Positions 11,501 through 23,500 of a stretch of 64,000 nt of DNA are shown here, in pieces. How positions within the stretch are numbered: position 1 is the stretch's first letter; each line of letters starts with the position of its first letter. The DNA lies in NCBI GenBank assembly GCA_958510875.1, contig OY294068.1, forward strand, positions 78,363,978 through 78,427,977, given 5' to 3'. The notes beneath the pieces were generated by a model. That model saw only the letters and a list, made by a program, of their open reading frames with translations. It was not told where the DNA came from and did not search any database. Made by a program: the position numbers and the translations under genes. The stretch is from Endomychus coccineus. Lineage: Eukaryota > Arthropoda > Insecta > Coleoptera > Endomychidae.

Positions 11501-14500
11501 GGGCGTTGTGTCACTGGTGCAACCAGTTAAGAGTTAACGATTTTTTAATTATGTCAAATAATAACACAATGCTAATAATAACTTACTTGAAGAAGGCATC
11601 GTGTAATTTCTGATAATCAATGTCGATCTTGCCCAATTTAGGTCGAGCCCTTTCCCTCATTTTCGCTTTCAGAGTTTTCGATTCATCTTTATCCTGCAGA
11701 GATGCTCGCATTTCCATAATACCAGTCCTCTTAATAAAATCGGGCAAATTGAAAGGTGGTTTTTCTATACCACGTTTCCCTTGTAAATATTTTCGTTTGA
11801 AACACCAGTGTCTAGGAACCTATCATAAAAGCATATTATAATTTGTTTATAATGGGTCGTTTTATGAATTTGAGTGATACTAAATCAAGTTGAAAGAACA
11901 AGATAGCAGAAACTTAATTAGAAATTAAATGGTCTGAGTATTTTCCCAAAAACCACTGTTCTGCTACCTTAAACTTAAGATAGCAGAATATGAGTGAACA
12001 TTTTGTTCAAACTATAATACTAACATATGCGGAATTAAAGGCTCATTAAATAAAGGCTAATTAAGTGCTCTAATTAGAAATTAAATTCTCTCAGTATTTT
12101 CCCAAAAACGACTGACATATAGAGATTTAAAGGATAATTAAGTGCCCTAATAGTCCAGGCTGTGAACCGGGATTTTAGCTATAATTAAAAAAAAAACATG
12201 TAGGTTCTAATCAAAAAATTTTTTTTGCATTAGCTTCAAGAGGTTCTCAGGATCATTCATACACCTTAAAACCTCTTGGGAACCCTAACCCCACCCATTG
12301 GGGGCGACATTTGCAACATGCCAAGTCTTGAATTGTATTTTCTACAAGAAAAGGTATTTTGGCATTTCGAGTGCACCTATGTGGTTTGTTGGGTCGCTGA
12401 ATACGATTCCGAAGCCAGATTTACTTAAAATTCATCGTTGGGGTGGTGAAATAGACGAAATTGGTCAATTTTGCACCCCTAATATGTTATTTTGCAATTT
12501 ACGTGTTTTAGGCATTTAGATTGCACCAAGGAGGTTTTTTGGGTCGCTGAATATGATTCCGAAGCCAGATTTACTCAAAATTCATCGTTGGGGTGGTGAA
12601 ATAGACAAAATTGGTCACCAACACCAAAATATTGGTATCTTGAAATAGAATAAAACGGTTTTCAAAATATATTTTTTTCCTTTTTACGTGTCTTTAGGCA
12701 CAGGTATACAAAATTCTCTACGCCAGGTATAGTATATAGTATACCTATAGGTATTAATATACAGGCATCTATCTTTATACCGGCAGGTGCACTATTTTGT
12801 AAGTAACGTACCCAGATATAATGTAAAAAAGGTAGATATAAGAAGGTGTGTTGTACTCATCATAATAATTGTTAAATTCCTTCTTTTTTTATGCATTGGG
12901 CCCCTTCGTATACATATTTAATGTACAGAAAACCAAAGACTGTATCCTTCTAAACTTATCTCATTTTACAGCCCTGAGATCGTTACACAGGTTATATCCA
13001 CAAACATGTGCATGTGTTCAAACGTCGCATTTGTTTATGACGTGGTCCACTGCTTGAAATGAGAGATTTTTTTTTCACCTTCTTACGTCGGACATAATAA
13101 TCTGTTCAGTTTCTTTATAGACGTCAAAGGACAACATTCTCTCTTGTAGCTACATTTGTTTCACAATGTTGATATCATTTTAGTTGAATATTTGTATTTT
13201 ATATACTTCAATTTATATTTCATTTTGTATTTTATGGTTCAAGAACCAACAAGAACGCAGAAGCGTGTGTCAGTGTATGAAAGTTGTTGCATTTAAGTGT
13301 TATCAATCAAGTGTTTTTTGAACATGAAAGTGTAGTTATTAAATATTTGTGTTCTTTTTCAAACAATTACTAATATTCCTATCCTCTTAATATTGAAAAA
13401 GGAGAAAACTCCAAAATAATTATAAAATGCCAAAACTAATAAAAATTTAGAAGCGTGACAAATTAGCCATTTTTGTGAATTTCCCAATCCTACGATGATA
13501 TTCGAGTAAATCTGGCTTTGGAATCGTATTCAGCGACTAAAAAAAACCCCTTGGTGCACTCGAAATGATAAAAACACGTAAATTGCAAAACAACATATTA
13601 AGGGTGCAAAATTGGCCAATTTTGTCAATTTTACCACTTCAACGATGGATTGCAAGTAAATCTGGCTTCGGATTCGTGTTCAGCGACCCAAAAAACCTCC
13701 TTGGTGCACTCGAATTGACAAAAACAGGTAAATTGCAGAATAACATATAAGGGGTGCAAAATTGGCCAATTTTGTCGATTTCACCACCTCAACGATGAAT
13801 TTTAAGTAAATCTGGTTTCGGAATCGTATTTAGCGACCCAAAAACCTCTGGTTTATTTGAAATGCCTAAAACACGTAAAATGCAAAACAACATATTAAGG
13901 GTGCAAAATTGGCCAATTTTTTCAATTTTACCACCTCAACGATGGATTGCAAGTAAATCTGGCTTCGGATTCGTGTTCAGCGACCCAAAAAACTTCCTTG
14001 GTGCACTCGAATTGACAAAAAGACGTAAATTGCAGAATAACATATAAGGGGTGCGGAATTGGCCAATTTTGTCGATTTGACCACCCCTACGATGGATTGC
14101 AAGTAAATCTGGCTACGGATTCGTGTTCAGCGACCAAAAAACCTCTTAGGTGCACTCGAAATGCCAAAATACTTTTGTACTTGTAGAAAATACAATTCAA
14201 GACTTGGCATGTTGCAAATGTCGCCCCCAATGGGTGAGGTTGGGGTTCCCAAGAGGTTTTAAGGTGTATGAAAGATCCTGAGAATCTCCTGAAGCTAACG
14301 CAACAAAAATTTTTCGATTCGAACCTATATGTTTTTTTTTTATTTTCCGGTTCACAGCCTGGACTATAATAGAAACTGAACATTTTTCCAAACATGAATG
14401 ACCACATCAACACCTTCTCTACCACGGTATTTTGCATAAAGTTGTAATACAAGAAATATTGCATTTGAGTGCTTTTCAATGAAAACGAGTCTGCTTACTA

Positions 14501-17500
14501 GTTCACTTGACGAAGAAGTGTATAAATGTACCTAAATGTATAAAAATTAGGAGACAAGTCAAGTCACTTTCATAATTTTTATGCTTTGTACCCTAGTAGG
14601 TAATAGTCTACTAATAATGAAAAAAATAAAAGCAGATAATTTGAATGTTACGAAAGCTGTAGCGGATGTCTTCAGAAATACGATAAAATGGACCCTAGCC
14701 ACAACATTTGCATAACCTTGATTCAATCGTTATTCGTCTCAGAAAATATGTAGTAATACTAGAACGTGCTCAGGCGACGTCAATGCGAGCCGAGAGAAAG
14801 CTACCACTTGTACGACATCTCTCTCGGCTCGCTTCGTACTCACATGGAACATAGGCAGTGCACGTTCCAGTATTATTTCTTCATTGCTCAGGACGTGTTG
14901 CGTCCGTATATTTATAATAATTATATGGTTCCGCCAAATGGCCAGTCGCCTTTATTTTGTGAACTCAAAGCTGCGGAGCGAAACAAAATGATTCATTTTG
15001 CACCCGTTTCCTAGCAACCTGCCCTGAATATCTAGTAGAGCATAGAGCTGCAAAATTATGAAAACGAGCTGACTCACATTTTTTCGATTTCAAACGTCTT
15101 ACGCACGTCTGCCGCTTTTGATTTAGGCTTTTTAAGATGTTCTTATACGAATAGCGATTGCATCAAGATTATGCTAATGTCTTCACCTGCCTTCCAGTCG
15201 CTTTTCATTGGTTAAGCACTTGAGTGCAATATGCTTTCTTGTATTATAACGTTATGCAAATAGTGACTTTTTGCCATTGGCTCTCAGACTAGAAGGAGTA
15301 TAATGCGGTGCGAAAAACAGAGGATCATTTGAAGATCTAATGATCCGCTATGTTCTTGTGCCACAAAGCAAGATGCCGCCTTGCCAGTCTAGTAACTTGT
15401 CGTTAGGTGAAGTCTTACATGTAAGGAGTATTATATATCTGGGTATAGAGCTGCTCACTAAAGTTGGTCGAAGAGTTAAGGGTATGAGAACTATGTAGAA
15501 TCGAAGCGGGGTTCTACGGATTCATCAAATGAATATTTCAAAAACATTTTTATTTTTTCGGACATATTTTAAATTTTTTCTGCGTGCCATTGAAAATAGT
15601 TCTGCGTGTCACACTTGCTCGCATGCCGTAGGTTGCGGCCACTTGATGATAGTACAACGTATCGATTAAATGACATTCAGTTAATACACTGGTACTGTTT
15701 CAATAAGGTGCTTATTTTGCGAATATAAATAATGTTCGTAGGTTCAACATGACCAGAGAATTCCAAAATAGATTTATAAATCGAGTTTAACTGATAATTC
15801 CTAATCCCTTGTAAGCGAATGCGACCTTCAGAATGAAGGATTCAATAAATATATAATTATACGTAATCCGAGACGGTCCCTGTTAAGGGAGCAAGTCAGA
15901 AACAGTTTCTAGGTAGGCTGAATTATACACCTAGTGGCGACAGCTTAAAAAAACCTTAAGAGTATGCAAATCAACGAAGATCTTTGATACTCGAGCAGGT
16001 TCCAACAAAATCTTCAATATACACGTCGGTCGATGAGGTATTATCGCTACCTGAAATAATAAATACCAAGCCGATTGTTACATTAGGGGACTTTAATTAG
16101 CTTTCGATGAGTCTACAATTCCCCATGTCAATTTTTATTGTTTGGAAGAATTTTTTCAATTCAATGTTCTGCTAAGTCTAAGGTATAGGAACAGTCAGTC
16201 GTTTTTGGAAGAATGGTCATAGCATTTAATTTCTAATTAGGGCACTTGATTATCATTTAATGAGCCTTTAATTCCCCAGAAGTCAGTTTTATGGTTGAAC
16301 AAATGTTTCACTCATGTTATGTTAACTTAAGTTTAAGGTAACAGAACATTCGTTTTTAGAAGAATGCTCAAAGCATTTAATTTCCAATTAGGGCACTTAG
16401 TTAGCCTGCTACAAGCCTTTAATTGTCGATATGTCAGTTTTATGGTTTGAACAATTTTTGTTACAGCTTGATGCTCAGATTGTGTTTATTATCCATATAA
16501 CCTCCTCATCATGATGATCATTATGAACAGTCGTTAATAACCAAGATTTATGGTTTGAACAAATGTTCACTCATGCTAACTTAAGTTTAAGGTAGATAGC
16601 AGAACTGTAGTTTTTGGAAGAATGCTCATAGCATTTAATTTTCAATTAGGGCACTTAGTTAGCCTTTTACGAGCCTTTAATAGTCCGTATGTCAGTTTTA
16701 TAGTAGTGAGCCTTTAATTCTTCATATGACAGTTTTATGGTTTGAACAAATTTTGTTACAACTTGATGCTCAGATTGTGTTTATTAATCATATAAGCTCC
16801 CCATTTGGATTCTTTTGAGCAGCCAAAGCTGTCTTTAATAACCAAGAAGCTCTAATTAAAAAACCGGTTGAACAGGCAGCAGAGAAATCAGCATTTCTGA
16901 ATTGATCTAAGCTATTTCTAACATGTCTGTGTATGTGTGTGTGCGCGTGCATAGCCCACTGTGGAGACCATTGTGCCATACCTATTGTTAGTATGGATTT
17001 AAGATTTTGCACATTGCTTTAAAGTGGTGAAAATAGGAGCTGCATTGTTTTTGAGCGCGGTAGCCCCGTTTTGAGTGGTATTTCTGGCATTCATCTACAT
17101 TTGTTCAAATGGAATTATGGTATTCTATTGAAGCATAAGGACAACCGTGTGCTCACTAAAGACAATCGATTTTGGAAAAATGTAAACAACATTTAATTTA
17201 TAAATAGAGCACTTAATTAGCCTTTAGAGAACCTTCAATTTCGCACATGTCAGTTTTATTGTTTCAACAAATTTTCCACTCATGTTCTACTATCTTTAGT
17301 TTTTGGGGAAAGGGTCACATTATCTAATTTCTGATTAGCTCACTTAATTAGCCTTTAATTCCCCATCTGTCAGTTTATGAATCTTCTGACTTTGCTCTTC
17401 CGACTTTACAGACATACAAAATCAAGTGCTTCAGTATTTTAGTTATTGTATTACAGTAACTAATGTAGCAGAAGTCGTTTCTGGGGAAATCAGAGCATTT

Positions 17501-20500
17501 AATGTCTGATTAGAGCACTTAATTAGTCCTTAATTCCCCATGTCAGTTTATGATTCTGCTGACTTTACTCTTCCTTTATAGTATTCAGTATTTCAATTAA
17601 TGTATTACAGTAATGGCTAATATTTACATCAGCCATAATTATTGTGATGAAATATTAATCATAATCATGCAACCTGTTACAAACTACAGAAAAAACTATT
17701 GGATCAATTTCGTTAAGTTTTGGAATGAATTACCTTGCCATATTTTCATTGAAAAAATAAACTTTTATAACAAATGTGACAATAGTAAGTATCGAGATTT
17801 TCGACAAAATCTTGGATAATGTGATTAAATTATGATTTTTGATACTGAGCGTGTTTGCATACAACTATTTTATAACAACATGTTTGTTTACATATGAAGA
17901 GAAAGACCAATTCCAATCCAAAGATCTATTTTTCTCCGTTATCAACTCACCTGTACAGTATTTCTGTGAGCTTTCAATTGAACAAGTAATTTTGGATCTC
18001 GTGCCGTAACATCATGCATTTCTACAACATCTGGCCTGTGTACAAGCTGTTTCAATTCTGCCACACTTAAGCGTGTCATTTTCTTCAATTTTCGTTTCGA
18101 TAATTTAGATTTATCATCTATCTTTTTCTGAAACAAAAATGTCATTCTTTGCTGACTTGAGAAGAAATTGAACTCACTTCATCCATATCTTCTCCATCTT
18201 CTTGAAATTGATCACCCAAAGTACTTGACAGAGTTTTGCTAGATAAGAATGTAGGCATAGCCAACATTGGTGGCGGGATGTCAGGTTTCTGATCAGATAT
18301 CTTGAAAGCTTCAAATATGTGGAAGAACTGTCGGTATTGTGGTGCCAATTCATGGAGTCCAATTGATTCTTGAATGTATCTGATTATTCAAAGAAATTTG
18401 TATGTACTATTTTCTTTACGCATAGTTATGATAATAAAAAAAGTTGAAGCTGATAGTTTTGGTGAAATCAAAATTGAAAGCAGATAATGCAGGTTATTGA
18501 ACTTTTCTAGTACAAAAATAACTTTTCCACACATAAGATTTGGGCGTTATTGCAATGTCACCGCAAAATCAGGTAATTTAAAAATAAAAACCATTAGTAC
18601 AATGCTTTAAAAAAAAAACATATTATTTAGTCCACACATGGTTCTAATGTGAAAGATTTTCGTAATATTACAGCTCTAGATGACAGGTTAACTTATCTAG
18701 CATTACACTGTATAAACCCACATGCATGCTGAGGTAGCATAGTCATAATTTGAGCTGCAGTGATGCTTGCCGATTAATGTAGAAGGCTTTGTCGGCATTC
18801 AGAGTGAATATCATAGATAACTCTCGGTAGTAGAGTTATCTATAGTGAATATGCTCTAATCGAGTGTATATTGCGCAGTGGGGATTTAGTCGCCTCTCCC
18901 ACCGCTAGTTTAAGGTTCCCACCACGAGAGCAACTCAATATTGTATAGATTTTGTAATATTATAACAATGAGTCTCATTTTGAAGAAAAATTAAACATTC
19001 CACTTTTTGATATTGAACCTTCACATTGATATTTTGCAAATTGTTTCATACCCAACAACTTTGAGTAGTATTTCGCCGTTTGTGAAATATTTTTCAATTA
19101 GAAACTTGAATTATCATTCTATGGTACTATCTAGAATTTACCGAACAAGGTTCACAAACTATCAATATCGATATTATTCACTTACTCTACATCCACTTCT
19201 TCCTTAACTTCAGTCTTTGGATCACCTTCACCGTTTTCTTTTTCTTGTTCCACTTTTTTTATTTCAATTTCTGGCTTATTTTTCTTACGTTTCTTCTTTT
19301 TCTTTTTAGCGGGTTTTGAATCCTTGCCACCTTTTTCAATTACTTTTTCAGGAACAGTTTCCTACAGTAATGTGAACAATTTTTCATTATAAATTAGAGT
19401 CAAATTTACAGAAAAGTATACAATATTAGATGTATGATGAGGGAATACAAAACTATGTATTAAAATGTTTATTTGACAAGATCTTTTAATATGACAAATT
19501 GTACGGACGGAGAAAAGTTTTCCTTTTTTGATTGGATTCGATTCTAGTAGTTATTTAGAGAAAACAGTAAATTGTCTTTGCAGGTGACAAACATATAACC
19601 TTGACTTGGTGGATGGCAAATACACAGTGACCCCGATCCAAGAGCGCTGGATAGTAAAATCCCGAATCTGTGACCTGTGCAGACTCAACGGAACCCTCCA
19701 ATAGTAACCTAGGAAATGTATACACACACCTAGATAAATAACAGCCATACCTCTTTAGTGGCAATTCATATGCAGACTGATGCCAAAGATAAACAAAACA
19801 TCACCATAGTGGCAACAGTTTCACCTCCCTAGTGATGTCTAACCACCAACAAAAGAGCTTGGAGGACCTGGCGTCATTTGCAAAAGTGAGATGAACCTCA
19901 TCATCGGCTGGGACGCTCATTACTAGCCTAGAAATAGTCAATTGAAACTGCGAACCATCCTTCATCACCTCTGGTATTCACACTGTAAGCGATGTAATAA
20001 TCCGACGGATTATTACTTTTTGTTTTGGGGCCTTTGAATAATATTGATTTAAATTCAAATTGAAAATTTTATGAATTATTATATCTTGAACACGATATAC
20101 CAGACAGACCTAGCGACGGTAATCTGAGTCCTCTTTCCTGTATCATTGGCCGGTCAGCCATGAACCATGTTTTACAAAAGTAAGCACGGCACGAGGTCAA
20201 TGGTACTTTTTTCTCTGAGTCCGGAAAAGTTTACGTGGAGTTGAACAGAGCAATTCTTTCGCCTAGTTAGATTCCTATTGGCTGTTGTTATATTTCATGG
20301 GCGTGTTCTGATCCCGGAATTCGAAATTGAACATATTTTCTAAGATTGAGCGTGGGGTGCCCCCCCGCTTCAATGATTTCATAAAAACTAATTACTTTGA
20401 GGAAAAAAGGCAGTTCTCAACCACCTTCTCAGTTAGTTCTCCACCAGGTACTTGTCGGTAAGGCCAGCTTGCTTTATGTCCACAGGGATGCTCATTGTTG

Positions 20501-23500
20501 CATTAAACCAAATCAATTAATGTAATGTTTGTCCAGAATATACAAATCAAGTTCAAGAAATTTATAGATATTAAATTAACAATGCAACAAGGGTTATACA
20601 TCCCTGGGGGGGCTAAAGCAGGGCTGGACTTGTTCGCGTCTTCCGCGTCACGCGTAAAGTGTTTGTTCCCTTATTTAAAATCATTTTTTTTGTGCCAATT
20701 CCACATCATACCAAATTTAATTCGACGTAAAAATCGAGTGTTTAAATTATTTGTGCCTTATCACTACAAGGGGGTTCGAGAGGGAATTGGGTTATTAGAC
20801 CAACAGGGTAAGTGCATTTTGATTGCCAAAGAACAACTGTTATATTGACTTCAACCTCGGAATCGGCAATATAATATAATGTGGTTATTTACCATTCAGA
20901 TCATGTTCCGCCCGCCACTGTTTTATTTGTTAATATAATTTTTTCCTGCCATTCAGGCTATTTTGAATGTCTATACAAATTCCGCTTATCGGAGATTACT
21001 TAGGGGAAATGATAGAGCATCATGTCGTTAGGTTTACCCCAGCTTACCAGAAAGGGAGGAATTCTTTAATTTTTTCAACATTATTTATCAATCATCGGCT
21101 TGATCGAGCGCGAAACCGATCACTGTTCCGTGTGTGCTAATTAGTCTTTCATTTGATTCAAACTCTCCAGAGATCCTGGCAGGAACTCGCTCGCTGGCGA
21201 AAGGGGTAGAACTTGCGACATTGATAACGGTTTCACAGGTTCCCATTTTGGGGTGAACCTGAATTAGACGTTTTTAGATCTATGCTATCATTCCTTCAAC
21301 CAAATTTTGGATTAATGTTATAATCGTTCGTCGTTGGTTAATGTATCAAATTTTTTGTTAATTTTGTTTTATTCTATATATATTTATTTTTTAAATTTGA
21401 TTTACGAGTTTAACTGGTAATTCCTAATCACCTATCAGCGAATGCGACCATCAGAATTCACGCTTGAATAGATATGAAGATATAAGTATAAGTAATTGTA
21501 CGAGGCGGTCCCTTGAAAGAGATCAAGGGATCAAAGTAGTTAAAAACAGCTTCTAGGTGGGCTGAAATATACGCCTAGTGGTGGAAGCTTAAAAGAACCT
21601 TAAGGGTACACGGATCAACTAAGATCTCTGATACCCGAACAGGTTCCAACAAACAATTTTAAAATTCATATAACACGTCGATGAGGTATTAACGCTACCT
21701 GAAATAATACCCAGCCGACTGTTACAAGTTCAAGTGTTACAAGCAGTGAGATAGGATTCCGAACCTATTCACTTATCTGGGAATATTAAATCGAATTTAA
21801 TTTAAGTTCAGATTTATTATTACAAAAAAGCAACGCTCGGCGGAATGTTACAGCGACATTACACTGCCATACATGAACAGTTCCCACAATATCCATAACT
21901 GTCATGTACCAACGTTCGCCTTCAGGTGATGATAAATGGATGAATTTCAAATTCTTGTGATTACCTTACCTGTGAATCTATGGCACAACTTTAAACTCCA
22001 TCAGAACGGCATATAATATTGCCTTCCGAGGCGAATGGAGGAATCCGACAAAGTCACACCTTCGTGGTGCACGGAACTTAACCTCATCAGAAAGCCAGGA
22101 CGTCCTTTCAAAGCCAAAAACAGTCAGACTGGATAAACCTTCAAAGTTATTCAGACAGACTACAAAGAAACTAATAAAACAACGCCAAAAGTAAAGTGGG
22201 AGAAATGTCTGTGAAGCAGTGGAAACCACCTCTGCAGTCGCAAGGCTGAACTTCTTTCAGCCTCTCTAAAGAACCTACACAACAAATATCTGCCTAAAAA
22301 TACACTGTTGAAAGCTCAAAACATGTTATCCTTCCTCTGACAAGAACTGGAGAGTGGCGGGTCCCCTCACAGAAAATAATCGAAAACCTGGGCCATTAAA
22401 AGCGTCTCTCCTTATAAAACACCAGGATTGTTTCCAACCCTCCAACAATGGTTTTGGAAATCTCAACAGTTCGACTGAAAAGAATATTTATTTAATCAAT
22501 ATAATCGCAATCAGATATATATTCTTGCGAGAGGTCAAAGTAACATTTATACCGAAACCAAGTCGTATAGACTAAACCATCGCGAAAGCATACCGTCCGA
22601 TTAGCTTGACGTATTTTCTCCTAAGAACGTTAGACAAATTATGTAGAAGGGTAATCCGGGAGACTGCCAGTTATAAGAATCGGATTCACACAAACCAACA
22701 TGCTTACACCAACGGAATATCAACAGAATAGACTCTGCATATTGTTGTCGACCGAATCGCAGGATGTGCAATAAAATGTCCACTTTGGGTGCATTCATTA
22801 TTGGTATTGAAGGTGCGTTTGATAAAAATACCTTCAGCAAAATTGAAACTGCTCCCTCCAAGCGTGGATGAATCAAAAAACATGCTTGAACAAAGGATAT
22901 TCATAGTTACTGTTGGTCATTCCATGATAAAGACTGTCAGTAGAGGATATCCACAGGCTGGTGTGTACATCACCCCAGCTGTGGAACATGTAGTCTACGA
23001 TCTCTTGCGGCATTCTATACCATAGGATACGCGGATAACCGAACATCTTGCTAATAGGAAGATTCGATACGGTATTATGCGATATAATGCAAGAAGCCCT
23101 CAAAATAGTAGAACGTTGATGTAAAGACAACTATTTGAACGTAAACTCGTCAGAAACAGAACTGGTGCTTTTCAAGAGAAAAAGGAAAGTAGGCTAAACT
23201 ACTCAATACCCCCTAACGCTTCGTCAGATTTTATTTTTTGTTTTGCAATTATAAATGTGTTACAATTTCAATTTTTCATTGTTCGTTCATTGTTGCGACG
23301 TAGACAATTTCATTGAAGTTAATGCAGTATAGACGCTCAGTGATTAGTCCAATTAGTTCAAGGAAGCCTAGTTGATGTGAATTAGTCCAATTAGTTTAAG
23401 GAATCTGCTTTAGTTGATGTGAATTGGGGATCAAACTGCTTCTGGTGATGGTCGTGAAACCGAAACGTACGTAAACACGAAAAACCATGTGTTAATGTAA

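Larger units (their letters stand above)
12151..14366. mobile_element. 2.2 kb foldback element with facing ~149 bp tandem arrays
   Basis: The ends are perfect mirrors, TAGTCCAGGCTGTGAACCGG at the left and the reverse complement, ending TGGACTA, at the right. Inverted arms of about 200 bp follow (CCAATGGGGGCGACATTTGCA and its complement near 14210). Each arm leads into tandem copies of a ~149 bp unit pointing towards the centre: two at 12350-12620, about four to five at 13490-14150. The centre (12640-13480) is unrelated AT-rich DNA without a transposase. The TA dinucleotides at the ends could be target or terminus. It resembles Drosophila FB elements in architecture, not in sequence. Confidence 0.8.

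Noticed and set aside
13565..14047. Repeated 61-residue open frames
   Set aside because: Translations of the 149 bp tandem unit; no independent coding evidence.
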